From assembly GCA_035771175.1 (NCBI GenBank), contig CM069598.1:10070668-10134667 (forward strand): a DNA stretch of 64,000 bases, read 5' to 3'. The notes under the pieces were generated by a model. That model was not told where the DNA came from, searched no databases, and worked only from the letters and a program-made list of their open reading frames with translations. Shown in pieces: positions 46,801 through 59,590 of the stretch. Both the position numbers and the translations under genes were made by a program. Within the stretch, counting starts at the first letter, position 1, and every line of letters begins with the position of its first letter. The stretch comes from Paratinospora sagittata (taxonomy: Eukaryota > Streptophyta > Magnoliopsida > Ranunculales > Menispermaceae).

Positions 46801-49800
46801 CAATTATAGAAATGCTATATACCTGTTGGTTATGTTTTTCCTCGTTGTTGCTTAACAAATGTTCAGCATTTATATGAAAACAAAACGACTAGCAGTTGAT
46901 ATGCAAAGATATGTACCTGTTCACTGTGCCACCAAAAAAGAGCATACGCAATTGGGTATCACTTCCTATATTCATGTACAAAGCATCGGGGCAATACTCT
47001 GAAGCCCATTTTTGGAATCTATTTGCAGCAACTCCTTGTTCCCTGATAGCCAACTTCTCCATCTCTGAAAGATATGATCGATCTACCAGCATTCCCTCTG
47101 CTTCCATTTTCACTAAAAGCTTGCCAAATGGCCTCCAGTATTTCTCATAGAAGTTGTACATGGTTTCCTTTAATTTACCATCAAGATACCATTTCTTGTC
47201 CATTAGCTTGCTTTTCAGGCTCTCAAAAAGCTTTAGGGTGCTTATTGAATCTAAGGCAGAATAACAAATCCATGGTATTCGTTCTTCCCTTTGAAGCTCT
47301 TCCACAGGAGCAACTGTGATAATCTTACCCTCAGATCCATCTTTTTTTATCTTTCTCTTGCCAAAGATGGTTTTCATGGAAAACTTACCAATCAATTCAT
47401 CTCTAGTGGAAGATTTAGTCCCAGACATGACTGTTGAGTCACTTGTAAGTGCTTCTAGAGAATACCCACCTTCCAGTCGCCTAGAAGAATCCCAAAGCCT
47501 TGCCATATGCATTGTGTCAGCATGAAATCCAGAAAGTTCAAGCCCATAATTCTCTATAACATGACTATCAAAACTATAATTATGCCAGACCTGCAACAGA
47601 AGAACTTGCTATGTTTCATGTTTGTTGACAATGATGCCATAACTCCCCAAGTTAAACAAAGTCACTAAATAGGTAAAGCAGTAGTATTTGAAACTCTAAA
47701 CCCCAACCTTAAAACTTAAAAAATAAATAAGTTAAGAAAAAATAATGATGATGGTTTATGCATTATGTTGTCTTGTCTTAAAGAACCACTTTTACTCCAC
47801 ACTCATGATACATATGGATCAGCAGAGAGACATCTATCAGCACACTAGAGCACTGAACCTAACACATTAAGTACCTTGACCACTTACCTTAAAGGCACTT
47901 CGGCAGAAAATGACTTCGAAAAGAGAATTAGAAAAACAAAACAAAACAATAAAAAAAAGGTTCGCATTACCCATAAAAAGCGAGCAGGCCTCTCAACAAC
48001 AAGGAAGCCCATAAGCACACACATCGGAAATATGCTACATAGAGCATTTAATTTTTCCCTAAGGGGGATTTGATCATGCCACCAAAATGGATACGAGTGC
48101 AACTAATCACCAAGTCGTAGGTGGATTTGCAAAAGTTGACTCATTCATCTAATCGATATTTAAGCACAGCATGCTCTGATATTATTAGTCAACTTCAGTT
48201 GAGTTAGAAAAGTTTCATTTATTCATTCAAATGTTCCTTCCCTTATTAATATAGTCATAAAGTTGAAAGAATTATAATCTAGCCAAAATGATGTCTCCTG
48301 ATGAATGGTCATGGACATATTGGCACTTCATACTTCTTCCAAGTGTGGGTTCAGATGCATTGACAACAACATTATTTTCTAAACAGCTTTCATAAACAAC
48401 ATTGAAATGCATACCAAATGTGTCTTCATTTTTTATTCTTTTTTGTTGATTCAAAGGTATTTCACCCACTTAGTCCCTTGAGGTATGCATGAACCTCCTA
48501 TCCTCACAATCTGAAAACTCTAAAGGGAGTGGCTTCCTTGGGGTGGAATTCAAACTCACGACTTTTCTTGGCACATGAAATGCCTATTCACTTGAGACAC
48601 TGTACTACACTAATTAAAAGAGTTAATAACAATAAACAACATTATTCCCATCATACTTCTGTATATTGAAGGGCAGCCCTTGAGACATTGGTAAATGTTG
48701 CTCCATTGTGGCCAAGGAGTCACTATTTCAAATATGGAAATAGCCACTCCACAGTGGAGGGTAAAGAATGCTCACGTCAACACTTTCCTACACCCTTAAA
48801 TGGCAATAGCCTCATGCACAAGGTATGCCTTTTTACCTCAATATATTTTTAGATATTAACCCCACTCACCCATATCTAATGCTTTAACACGCTGCAGTAG
48901 CAGCACTAAGAAAAAGAAATCAAGACAATCTTATCAAAATTAATACCTTTTTTATCAATGGATCTTCAAAAAATGGAGCGAATTCCATCAAAAGATCTTT
49001 ACCACCATCTAGAACATCCACCCAGATACAAGATTTCCCATCACCAAAATCTGCTTCTGTTCCAGAATATATGCTGAAGCATATTATCTCTCCATGATCG
49101 ACAGGTGTTTCCTCCTTCACATTAATCTTAGCTACCTGCAAATTGAGAAATATAGATACAAATCAACATGGCCCAACATTTAGCTGCACAAGTCACAAAT
49201 AGCAAGCATACCTCTGTATCACAAGCATGGACAAGATTCCTGTACTTCCCTGTGAGCAATCCAACAATTTTCTTTGCCAATATGACATTGTCCACCACAA
49301 TAACTTTGTCGTAAATGTGACAAAGTTTTTGTCGCACATCTTTGGTAGCTGTTGGTTTAACATCAGTTATAGTCAAAACAGAATTGTCCACAGATTTTCC
49401 GTAGGGTGGATCCATCTCAGTTGCCTCATTAAAGCTATCCACATCAGTTTGCAGAAGTTTCTCCTCACGCAACAACACCCTATTTCTGAGTATACCATTT
49501 TGAGTAAATGAACCTGCTTGTGCCAATTCTGAGTTATTATAAATATTATGGCTTTTGAAGACTTGTTCATTAAAAGATGCCATATGTGAAACACTGTCTT
49601 TGTCTATCACGGGTGCTCCTACATCCCCGCCATTTTCACAAAATATTTTTTCATCACTAATTGGTTGCGGCCGAGAAAAACGATTTTGTGGGTACCCCAA
49701 TCCAGAAATTACTTTGTTATCACTAATTGGTCGAGCTCGAGAAAAACGAGTTTGTGGGTTCTCCAATCCATTACCCATGTACACTCTGCTAAGTGAGCTT

Positions 49801-51105
49801 CTAGAAGCCTCTAGAACAGGTATATGCTTCAACCTAGACTGACTAACTGAATTATACAATCCATCCTTCTTATAGCCACCGCCATCTTGCAAAACCTTGA
49901 GCCCATAGCACTTGCTTTTTATTAAATTTTGCTCTTTAGGGGTCCCAAGACTACTCATTCCACCCATAAAATTGTTTAGTTCCTTGGCTTCTTTCAGTTC
50001 CCTGGATGCTTCAAGCCAACTAGCTTTGCTTTCTTCTTCGAGCCAATTGACTTCACTTTCTACAATATCTCTTCCCGGATAAGGCAACATCCGAGCAGAT
50101 GAAGTAGAAGAGCTTCTTTGCTCACCGCGCACAATAAGCCTATGATTTGATGGACTGAAACATTCTTTTCTATCAATCATAAGCATAGGATTATCCATAG
50201 TCATGGACCAGGTACAGTAACTTGAATTCAATTTAAATTGGATGGAACTACTAATTCCAGTGATACTGGAACAAGGACCATCTGCATTATGTAAAAACCG
50301 GAGCCGCTCTGGCCTGCATTTTAAAACAGTGTTGATTAAGTAAAATCATAATTAGCATTTAGGCACCCAAACCTCAACAAGTTTTCTTGAGCATTTAATC
50401 ATGAATTTCTACCCTGAAAATATAAATAATGACAGAACAACTTTCAATACACTGGACAACCCAACTTCCAAACTCCAATTCAAAAGGAAAAAATTCCCTT
50501 AAGAGGTTCCCATTTGTCAATCAATCCTCAAATCCGAAAACATTTAAATATACATATAACCTCAATTAGGCCTTTTTCAACTAAAGAAAATAAAAAAATA
50601 ACCAAAAAAAAAAATGGTCTCCAGTAAGTATATTTACACAACTTTCCCACACAAAACACTGAAGAAAATCAAAATATGCTTCTGAGATTTACCATTAAAA
50701 ATCTATGTTTTTGCAACATGACTAATATTAATCCCTAGTTTCAAATTTACACTAAATTCCATTACCATAACTAAATTGCCCCTACTTTCAAATTTACAAC
50801 TAAAGCACGAAAATTTTTAGAGCGAAATTCCATTACCATAACTAATTAGTCCCTAGTTTCAAATACACACAACTAAAGCACCAAAATTTAAAAACCCAAA
50901 CTCCATTACCATTACAAGACTTCAAATAAAAAGAAAATATTAGCCTAAAACACAAAGGGTAGTCGAAAAATAACCTGTTAAAGGCTTTGATTGAAGATGA
51001 AAAGCCATAATAAGAAGAAGAAGAAGAAGTGGGTGTGACCCAGATGAACGTAGGGCAACAGGGCTTCTTCAAAGAGCCACTTTGAGTGGTCATCCCTATC
51101 GCCAT
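40860..51105 (-). CDS. POLIA/POLIB: Plant organellar DNA polymerase I (POLIA/POLIB, POP)
   Basis: Twelve coding exons, all GT..AG: 51105-50975, 50313-49212, 49135-48947, 47590-46917, 46579-46156, 44223-44128, 43260-43168, 43076-42882, 42130-42038, 41944-41732, 41634-41545, 41021-40860; 1153 aa. The 3'-5' exonuclease has CDTE (about 408-411), NYSFD (about 478-482) and YSALD (about 584-588). The polymerase domain has motif A DYGQLELR (across exons 7/8), motif B RRKAKMLNFSIAYG (exon 9) and motif C QVHDE (exons 11/12), and ends DLSVDAKCAQNWYAAK. This is the family-A replicase of plant mitochondria and chloroplasts. The Ser-rich N-terminus fits a transit peptide. Every catalytic motif is intact and each exon keeps frame. 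The large fifth intron (44224-46155) and the third intron carry SINEs. Confidence 0.95.
42785..42831. repeat. Poly-C followed by CCAAAA repeats
   Basis: Sixteen C residues (42785-42800), then four units of the form AACCAAAACC and an A run, in an intron of the polymerase gene. It is followed by an (AG)n run at about 42837-42851. Confidence 0.9.
44915..45177 (-). mobile_element. SINE-like retroposon with 14-bp TSD
   Basis: Flanked by TGTCTACATTTTTT at 44901-44914 and 45178-45191, an exact 14-bp target duplication. Read on the minus strand it begins GGTCAATAAGGCATTGGTTC, contains GGTTCGAGCGGCTGG (A-box-like) and GGTCGAAGGTTCGTGGCGGG (possible B box), and ends CTTGTTTCTTATT with an A run. The length of 263 bp and GC-rich head fit a SINE. 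It lies in polymerase intron 5 in the same orientation as the gene. Confidence 0.72.
48459..48625 (-). mobile_element. tRNA-derived SINE-like element
   Basis: The minus strand shows TGTCTCAAGTGAATAGGC (A-box-like), GTGAGTTTGAATTCCACC (B-box-like), then CTCAAGGGACTAAGTGGGTG, AAATACCTTTG and an A-rich end, resembling dicot SINE tails (GGGATTAGTCGG...). It lies in the third intron of the polymerase gene. No clear target duplication. Confidence 0.5.
48670..48840 (+). mobile_element. Degraded Au-like SINE
   Basis: Contains TTGGTAAATGTTGCTCCATT and GTGGCCAAGGAGTCAC, then a weak B-box region, GGAGGGTAAAG in the place of GGGGTAAGGCTG, and an end CATGCACAAGGTATGCCTTT. This matches the order of the angiosperm Au SINE (compare 63683-63848). 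It is in the third intron of the polymerase gene, antisense to it. Confidence 0.6.
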
Positions 51106-53217
51106 CGTCGCCCTTGCTACTCTCCCCAGCTTTATCCTACTACTAATACAACCTCTCCTCACTTCAACTTGTGAGTGACAGTGGCAGTGGCAGTTCACGA
51201 AAATACCTCTTCTTCAAGGGCCTATTTCTTCTTGCTCTGAAACAGCAACAGAAGCAGACCAGAACGAAAGAGATAAAATGTGCGATTCTTCTTTAAATTG
51301 AAAGAAGCCACTTCCCTTTGACGCTTGAAGAATAGAATAGAATATAGAACCAAAAACCTCTAAAACCCTTGTGAGGAGGAAGAAGAAGTCAAATGTTTCA
51401 TTTGATGATCGATTCTTAGACGTCGCTTACATACCTTTTTTAGATCTGACGGCGTACAATACTCTGTTTTATCTGTTCAAGACTCTGCAGCCGGACACAA
51501 CTTCGGCTGGCAAAGATACGTGTCTTTCTCGTTTCGAGTAAATAGGCTTAAGAAGTTTAGAAATTACGGGAAACTGCCATTATTCTGATTTTTCTTTTTT
51601 TATTTGTGGTTGTCCACTTGCCACCGTTCAGGTGGAGAAAAAAAGAAAAAATAATAATATATATATATATATTATAAAATACATATTTGATGATAAACGG
51701 CCCTGCTAGTATATCTTATGTACAAATGAATATTTTTAAAAAAGAATTATCAAAAAGACTCCTTTTATATATGAATTTATATTAACTAATACATAATGTA
51801 TATAAATATATATGCTCTACAATTATAAATTCCATAAATTGTGGAACTGAAGCGAGGTCAATTTTGAAATTTAAGCGATTAAGGAGGGCAGATGCGCGGA
51901 CATTTCAAGTGGCGGGAAGCTAACCGGGATTCAGAACCATGGTTACTTGCGTGGACCCCCACGCCTCAAAGACCAAACACCAAAAGTTTTGGCTGATCCA
52001 GCTTGTTTGGTTTGGCTTTTTTTCATTAATATAAATAAAGTTGGGTATTCCATGGAAAGACTTGTAAAACACATGTAGCATTTTAATTCGTCTTCCATCA
52101 TTCATTTTAATTAAATTTTTAGATATATGTTAGTAGTTTTGAATTCTGCGGGTGTTAGAGTATTATATTTAGATATTCTTAAATATAATTGTCGATTTTA
52201 AACTTAGGAAGATGATTACATTAAGTAGCTGATAACCGATATAAAAATTTATCAAATTAACTATGTCGTAAATTTACTAAATCAAACTATGCAAATGGCT
52301 ATAACGTCTAGTAGAATTAAATAGAAATTAATAGTTTATAAAAAATAAAAGTCAAACATCAATATGGTTTGAATGTGACAATTGCCTCTTTATAATGCAG
52401 TTGAGTTACATTTATTTGCAACTTCTTTAATCATACTGCAGTAGATGTGCCCCTTGATGAATTGCTCATATCATTTGCAAAAAGATAAATGTAGTTCTAA
52501 ACAATCTATCCAAAATGTATAAGTAAAATTTTGCAGATCAACCATTTTTATTACCTTAGACACTAAATACGACCTTTTATTGCTCGAGCAGGAGGAGACA
52601 CCCCTTGTGGCTAATGCTAATGAAGAGTCAAATTTGTGATCTTGTCTTCAGATATGAGCGTCCCGAACTACTCAACCAACCAAACATTTATTTGGCTAAA
52701 AATATATTATTGAACCCTCTATTTATTGACTACAACTTTAAGATTCAATATTAATTATCTAACATGTTATTGGATACGTTAGATTCATAGAGATATTCAC
52801 TTCAACCCTCACTAGAAATATTTACTTGTTTTCTATTTGAATATTTGGTATTTATCTATTACCATTTTCATTTTTGGTGTATAAATATTGTTAATGTGAC
52901 AAGAAAGTGTTTAACGTTATTTGCCAAAATTAGTGCCCCAAAAGTACATTACTTCACACGGAGCATGGTTGTCATGGTAGTTGATTGTCATTATCCTTAT
53001 TCGAATTTTTTATATCTTTTATCGTTGTGCTCGCCTTCTTGACCCTATTAAAGGATCCTGACCCCCCCCCCCCCCCCAGAATTGTCTAACAATAAACACA
53101 AAAAAGGGCAATTGAAATATAAAAACTTGATCCTTTGCCACTTCACACATGGTTTTAGCCATGGGAATTTGATTCACAGTTCAGAGCAAAGCTTCAATAT
53201 TTGCAAATTGTCAGATC
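51106..53217. other. Polymerase promoter region and intergenic DNA
   Basis: 51106-51500 is presumably the leader and promoter of the polymerase gene. From 51500 to 53200 the DNA is AT-rich with no recognised gene. A run of 16 C lies at 53062-53077. Confidence 0.55.
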
Positions 53218-55376
53218 CTATTGTTGATGAACTTCGCCGTCCAATTCCTCGTCTTCTTCAACACCCCCCCGTGATCTAACATCATTTTCTTCATCTCCAC
53301 CATTATTACTTCTAACAGAAGTTGATTTCAGTGCATCTTTACTACTCCCTTCGGCGTCACTGTCTGTTGGCACCGCTAAGTATTCAAGGGCAGTCACGAC
53401 GTCGCTGATTAAGGGACGTGTACTGGCTTCTTCTTGGAGGCACATCGCCGCAACGGCTAGCGCTTGGTAAAGAGCTTTCACAGGATAGTTCCCTTCAAGT
53501 AAAGAATCTGCCATTAGTTGAAACTTCCTTTTGTCTCTAAAAAGTGGTTGTGCCTGCCATCAAATAACAAGAATCAAGAGCAAAAGATTTAAGGGTGTCT
53601 TTGGTGGCTGAAAAAATCATAGTTTATAATGTTTGGTTGGCAGAAGAGTCAAAAAAAAATTGTCTCAGCCCCATATTTTCTCACCATACACGAGAAAATC
53701 TCTCCACAACTAAATTTGAAGAGGTTATAGTTATGCGATCAAATAACCAAACAACCATGCGAAAATTTTTGTAAGTAGAGAGATGTATTCTTTGTGATTT
53801 TAAAGGTTCTTTTTACGTACCCAAGTTACAAGATTTTGTTCACTTGTTGGTCTTGCAGTGTCAACAACTCTCCTTCCTGATATGATCTCCAAAAACACGA
53901 CTCCAAAACTGTATACATCGGACATTGTTGTTAATTGGCCTGTTAATGCATACTCAGGTGCACAGTAGCCATAGGTTCCCATTACTCTTGTTGATACATG
54001 GCTCTTATCACCAGTTGGACCCAGTTTAGCAAGTCCAAAATCAGAGAGCTTTGGGTTGAAATTCTCGTCCAATAATATGTTTGATGCTTTAAAATCGCGA
54101 TAGATCACCGGGGTGCTCGCCTTTTCATGTAAGTATTCTAGCCCTCTTGCTGCTCCGGCAGCTATTTTCATCCTGGTATTCCAGTCCAGAGGCTTTTTAT
54201 CTGGAGTTAACTCTAAAAACCAGAATATTTTCTTTTTTTCTTTAGATATTGAACATATAGGCTTCTTGTTTACTAGAAAGGGGTAAAAAAAAAAAAAAAA
54301 AAAAAAATCATTTGGCATACCAAGAAGATGCTCCTCCAAAGACCCATTTTGCATAAACTCGTATACTAACATTCTTTGATCTCCATCTGCGCAGAAGCCG
54401 ATCAGATTGACGAGATTCGGGTGATGAAGAAGACTCAGCATTAGAACCTCCACAAGGAACTCTCTGTTTCCCTGCAACCCATTTCTGTCCAGTTGCTTTA
54501 CAGCCACTTCCTGAAACCACATTGATAAAAAAAAGTACTTAAATCTCTTGGAACAAATGACCAAAATCTCTCACACAAAGAAAAGATATTGAGATGAAAA
54601 ATCAATATATAGTACTTGATTTGTATTCTCCATGACCCCTTTGTACACTCTTCCAAAGCCACCTTCACCAAGTAGGCTCTCTGGTCTGAAGTTCTGAGTT
54701 GCTGCTGCTAGCTCTCGGAATGTGAAGAGGTGTGCCGCTACGTCTCCCTTTCCTACTGCCCGTAGCTTCTCGACGATGTTCCTCTTCTCACTTACTGCAG
54801 AACAATATATGTACATATATGTGTAAAGATGAATCATGCATGAGGATCCAAGTCAAAACATTGGCATTAAAATAATGAGATAAAGCAGGAGATAAACGAA
54901 GTTATTTGCTTTTTCAGACTTCCAGAATCATTCAAAAATGAAATCAAGAAGCAATTCTAACATAATCTAATAATGAAGACTAACATTTTAAATTATAACA
55001 TAAATTTTTTTCTTCAATGAAAAGAACAACCAGACAGAAAATGGTCATTTTATGATATTGAAAGGATGAATGAGGAAGGAAAGAACCCCTTTAAAGCCAA
55101 AAGCATCGTCGTCATGAATGATTAAAAGACAGAAAAATTCGAAGAAAATGAAGAAAACCTCGATAATCGATTCGATTGCAACTGTAGAAATTTTAAGAAA
55201 AATTTGTCTCTAGAACAGAAAATCTATCCTAAAAACTTACTAGATTTAAGGGAGAGATTTTTCACCAAATTGGCTAGAGTCAGCTTATCCTTAACCCCTT
55301 TATTTGTCTTGCTTTTCTTCAGTGATTTCCTGTTGCCATTTTGGTCGGCCGACATACAACAAGAAAAGCAACTCAT
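53218..55376 (-). CDS. PBL: Receptor-like cytoplasmic kinase (RLCK VII, PBS1-like)
   Basis: Five coding exons: 55376-55241, 54794-54616, 54510-54321, 54212-53821, 53553-53218; 410 aa. The N-terminus MSCFSCC has three Cys for possible S-acylation but Ser, not Gly, at position 2, so the usual N-myristoylation of many family members is absent. Kinase motifs are complete: GEGGFG at 88-93, VAVK with Lys110, YRDFKASN with Asp208 (the arginine is kept in YRD), DFG at 226-228, [11 protein letters not shown]. It ends with an acidic tail ([13 protein letters not shown]). The family relays signals from plasma-membrane immune and growth receptors by Ser/Thr phosphorylation. The closest subgroup by eye is PBL27/CDL1-like. 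The gene's 5' leader extends to about 55500 with a CT/GA-rich tract. Confidence 0.93.
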
Positions 55377-58300
55377 CTCCTTCTCCTTCTTCCCCCCTTT
55401 CTCCTTCTTCTTCTTCTTCTTTGTTCTAAAACTTAATTTCAACAGGGCAAGAACAAGAAGAAGAACCCAGGAAGAGAAATGGAAGAACTAAATTATGAAA
55501 ATGAGATTAGAAGTCCTGAGAAACCAGAAAGCCTTAGTCCTTGGAAGGAACCAAAAGCTTTCTGGCTTCTCAGAAATACAAAAATCTCCAAAAAAAAAAA
55601 ACTGTGAAGTCATTCTTTTTGTTGTTGCTTCTCAATCCCCATTTGATGTCCTCGAAATACCCACCTTTGAATTCGGACAGGGATTTGACCCAGTAAGTAA
55701 CTGCCACAATATTTAGTTTCTTTTTCTGCTAATTTCAGTCTTTCCTATAACTACCTTCCTTTTTCTTTGAAACCGACAGTTTTTTTTTTTTTTTTTTTTT
55801 GGGGAAACCGAAATTCCAAGTTTCCAACCCTGTAAACTCGAGAGTTTGCTTCAAACCATGCTCCGGTTCTCATCCGTGTGCCATCTGGCAGCTGACCCTG
55901 TAATGCTTAAGAAATATGAACGTGACTTTTGAACTGCAATTTGAAGTTTATTCTTTTATATATAATTTAAACTGAAATTTACCAAATATGTTAGAACTTT
56001 CAAAAATCTTTTTTTTTAATAAAAAATATTTATCTAACTACAAAAAATACAACTACACGTGCATATACATTAGATATATATGTTTTATATATCTTAATAT
56101 ATATAATAAATAATCTAATAAATGTGTATATAATTCCACATAATTCCACATGTAGTTTCATTTTTTTGAAGTTAGTTTTAAATAGCCTTTGGGCTTTGAG
56201 CATCAATTCCACGAATTCTGAAAGTTAGAAATGAGTTCAAATGCCATTTTGTGGGATTATATTTATATTAAGGTAAGGAAAGGACGGGCCATGTGTTAGT
56301 AATACAGTAGATAGAGATAAGACTGCATACATTGTTTATTGAAAGAAATAAAAAACATTATCAGTTTTTTCTATGTTCTAAATCAACCCAAAAAGAAAAA
56401 TGCATAACAAAATAGAAAGATAAAAAGTTTGTTATGTTGGACACCTTGAAGCTGCCATTACTCCAATTGAAACAAAAATAAGATCCTATCAAGTCTACAG
56501 TCCTATCAAGAATGATAGTTACCTCCTTGAATCTGAATAAACAGAGTGCAATTCAGTGACCAATATGAGTATCTGAAAAAAGTAGGTTAGCTTGCTGTAA
56601 GAAATCTCTTTCCACAAGGATCGATAGAGCTGGTGATCATCTTCCAGTTGAAGGGACCCTTTCTGCATCAGCAATTAAATCAGAGGATGCCACACTTGAA
56701 GTTTCCAACCAAAAGCTTGGGCCAAAGGCCCCGAGCCTATGTAATGTAAGCCTAAAGATAAAAACTGCCACTGGAGTAAATAGATTCTCCCATGGTGCCC
56801 CGACTGGAGTTTGGTGGTGGGAAATAGTTTTTTTCTGCAATAAACCCCGACAGTATTCAAGTTGGGAAAGCATTGAAAATAGAGAATGATGAATAACCAT
56901 TGACAATATCAAGTCCTCATCATGTAATAAATGGATGGAAAATCATTTTAACAATCCCTTCGCAATGTAAAGAAAACTGTTACTTGAAAAACTCCGGTGG
57001 AAAAGCCTGTGTGGCACAATTGTACTTGCCACAAGAAGATACTAAAAGAAGGAATAGGGTCACATTCATGAACTTCAAGATAAGGAAGCTCGAGGATTAC
57101 AGGTGCGAAAAGAAAATTTACCTTGAGCAAAACTATAATGTCCAAGGCAATCAAAAGGGAATGTCCGAAGGGTAAGTTTATTTCAGACCTCATTCACGTA
57201 CAGGTAGATAACGATGTAATATGAATACCCTGACATATGGAAGGCCCCTCTGTATAGTTGACAATCTGCTAACTGAGAGATGCACTAAGATTCATATAGA
57301 GCAAGAATAAAGAAGTGATTCTCAATAGGGAAGAATTCCTATCATCGCTAAGCTGGAAACTGCAGATTCAGCTGTGTGAGTAAAAAGGCATTAGCCATGG
57401 TGGGATCATTTCAAGAAAGATGGAAACATAAAGCAAAGCATACTAATACTACAAAGGAAACAATTTAGGGAAGGGAGAGATAAAGAAACTCCAGGCACTT
57501 CACTATAAAGAGAGCTGAGCCACTATGTTCAAAAATACAAAACGGAAATGGTGCACGACAGTGATATCACACATGTTTGGAAAAGAACATACCCAATAAT
57601 GTACGAGGCCCCTACCATTACAAGATTTGGAAATGATCAACGGTTGCAGCCAAAATCCCATTTTGCAAAGAGAATTTTTTCCAATTTCAACCATGGGTCC
57701 AAAGTCACAATGGAGCAACCTTGAACTGTATCAAGTTGGACAAGCAAGAGAGAGAAGAGAGACTGTTGAACCACTCTCAAACTGTAAATAATAAAATAAT
57801 ATAGATCCTTGAAACTCAACTACTGGATATTCATTATTAGTTTACTCTGACGGCATAACAAGGAATTATATCAAGTTTAAGCTTAAAGAGACAGCAGAGA
57901 CCAGAACAATTCTTGGCTAACTTTTTTCTAGTTTGAATTAATTCGGGTTGAAGACATTTACAACTTGTTGTGGACCTAGAGATGATGAAGCCCGTATAGT
58001 ATTTACATCACATTAGTCATAGTAAATACATCTCCCAAACACTCAAGATGCAACTATAATCAGAAAACATAACAGTTGGGTTCACGAAACAGATTAATAG
58101 GTTAGACATTAACATGTTCAGTTGAGGCAAAAGAAAATATTTATTACTTAGAAAGAAGGCAACAACATAAGATGAAATATGTTATATCTCATTAGCTCTA
58201 ATTAAAGAAAGAAAACAAAAAATGAAGCAAGTCATGAATTTCAAAACCAGCTCAAGCAACAAAGCCAAATCTCCAGATAACTATATGAAGAAGAAGAAAA

Positions 58301-58390
58301 AAATTCTAAATAACAATTGTTTTGCTACATTACTTTGATTGCCCGAGTATACAATTTCTTATTCATGACCTTTACTTCAATCTCTCTTCC
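55377..58390. other. Intergenic DNA, including the 3' side of the PPR gene
   Basis: No further gene recognised. A run of about 20 T lies at 55780-55800. 56400-58390 has moderate GC and several short frames on both strands without family features. Part of it may be 3' UTR or a non-coding transcript of the PPR gene. Confidence 0.5.
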
Positions 58391-59590
58391 CTACTGAGGC
58401 AACCCTTGTTCGATTTCCTTCCACATATCAGCATTTTTCGTGAACTTCTCCTTCATTTTCCCAACAAGTTCCCTCGCCTCTTCAACCTTCAAATTCTTGG
58501 CAAGCCCATCCACAAGTGCCTTCATAGTCGAAAAATTCGGAATCCAATCCTTCTCTATACTGGCCTTACACACCTTCAATGCGGTATCAAAATCCCCACC
58601 TTGACAAAGATAATAAACCATGGTAAAATAACAATCACTAGACGGCGAACACCCCTTCTTCCTCATATCACTAAAAAAAAGTGCCTTAGCCTCCTGCAAA
58701 TTCCCCTCCTTACAAAACCCGTAAATCAAATTATAATACGTCTCTGAATTCGGCTTCACCCCCCTCGAAACCATCCCTTCGAACAACGCCTTCGCCTCCC
58801 CCGACTTCCCCAACTTACAAAGACTCTGAATCCTAATGTTATACGTACTAACCCCCGGCCGCATACCCCGCTCCGCCATTAACTCCAAAACCTTCCCCAC
58901 ATCCTCATACTTCTCCTCCCTATAAAACCCCGCCAACCACGTCCCGAACGACGCCGCATTCGGTTCAATCCCCTTCCTATCCATCTCGGCGATAATCGAG
59001 TAAACCGAATTCGACGAACCCGACTCGCAAAACGCCTTGATCACGGTGTTGTAAGTGTCTAAATTAGGTGTAATTCCGTAAGTTTTAGGGAATTCTAGGA
59101 AAATGCGGTTAACTTCGGGGTAATTTTTGGACACAATGCAGGCGAAAAGAAGGGAGTTGAGAGATTTGACGGAGCGAGGAATACCTAATTCGTCAAACTG
59201 GTTGAATGTGCGGATTGCGTGGTCAAGCATTCGGGCTTGGCCGTAGAGGACGATGGAGTGGGAGAGGAAGCGCTCGTTGCGGAGGTCGGGGCGGGACTTG
59301 AGGGATTCGAGGAGGGAGCGGACGGCGTCGAAGGAGTTGGAGTGGGTTAGGGAAGAGATGGCGACGGAGAAGGCGATGCGGTCGAGATGGAGGTCGGGCG
59401 TTAGGGAAGCGGCGCGGCAGATGTCGAGGATACGTTCGGGGTTTTTTTCGGTTTTGAGGAGGGAGAGGGCGGCTCGGGTTTTTTGCTTGGTGGTGAGAGG
59501 GTTGCTGGAGTCGGGGGTTAGGATTGAGGAGAAGTGGCGACGAGGAAGAAGGTGGTGGTGGGTGATGCGGAGACGGGAGAGAGAACCCAT
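58391..59590 (-). CDS. Mitochondrial-type P-class PPR protein
   Basis: Intronless 399-aa frame from ATG 59588-59590. The N-terminus [20 protein letters not shown] is rich in Arg/Ser with no acidic residue, fitting a mitochondrial presequence. From about residue 180 at least five tandem repeats of about 35 residues follow ([16 protein letters not shown]..., [16 protein letters not shown]..., [75 protein letters not shown]), the helical RNA-binding PPR fold without E or DYW editing domains. Size and sequence flavour resemble the short mitoribosome-associated PPR336 (At1g61870) group, which is an inference. One repeat has 36 residues (extra Phe in ALFFSDM) next to an 8-nt homopolymer. A T run lies just upstream of the start. 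Confidence 0.92.
   Translation of the reverse strand: MGSLSRLRITHHHLLPRRHFSSILTPDSSNPLTTKQKTRAALSLLKTEKNPERILDICRAASLTPDLHLDRIAFSVAISSLTHSNSFDAVRSLLESLKSRPDLRNERFLSHSIVLYGQARMLDHAIRTFNQFDELGIPRSVKSLNSLLFACIVSKNYPEVNRIFLEFPKTYGITPNLDTYNTVIKAFCESGSSNSVYSIIAEMDRKGIEPNAASFGTWLAGFYREEKYEDVGKVLELMAERGMRPGVSTYNIRIQSLCKLGKSGEAKALFEGMVSRGVKPNSETYYNLIYGFCKEGNLQEAKALFFSDMRKKGCSPSSDCYFTMVYYLCQGGDFDTALKVCKASIEKDWIPNFSTMKALVDGLAKNLKVEEARELVGKMKEKFTKNADMWKEIEQGLPQ

Noticed and set aside
46289..47525. Several plus-strand frames of 69-94 codons
   Set aside because: They are antisense shadows of polymerase exons 4 and 5.
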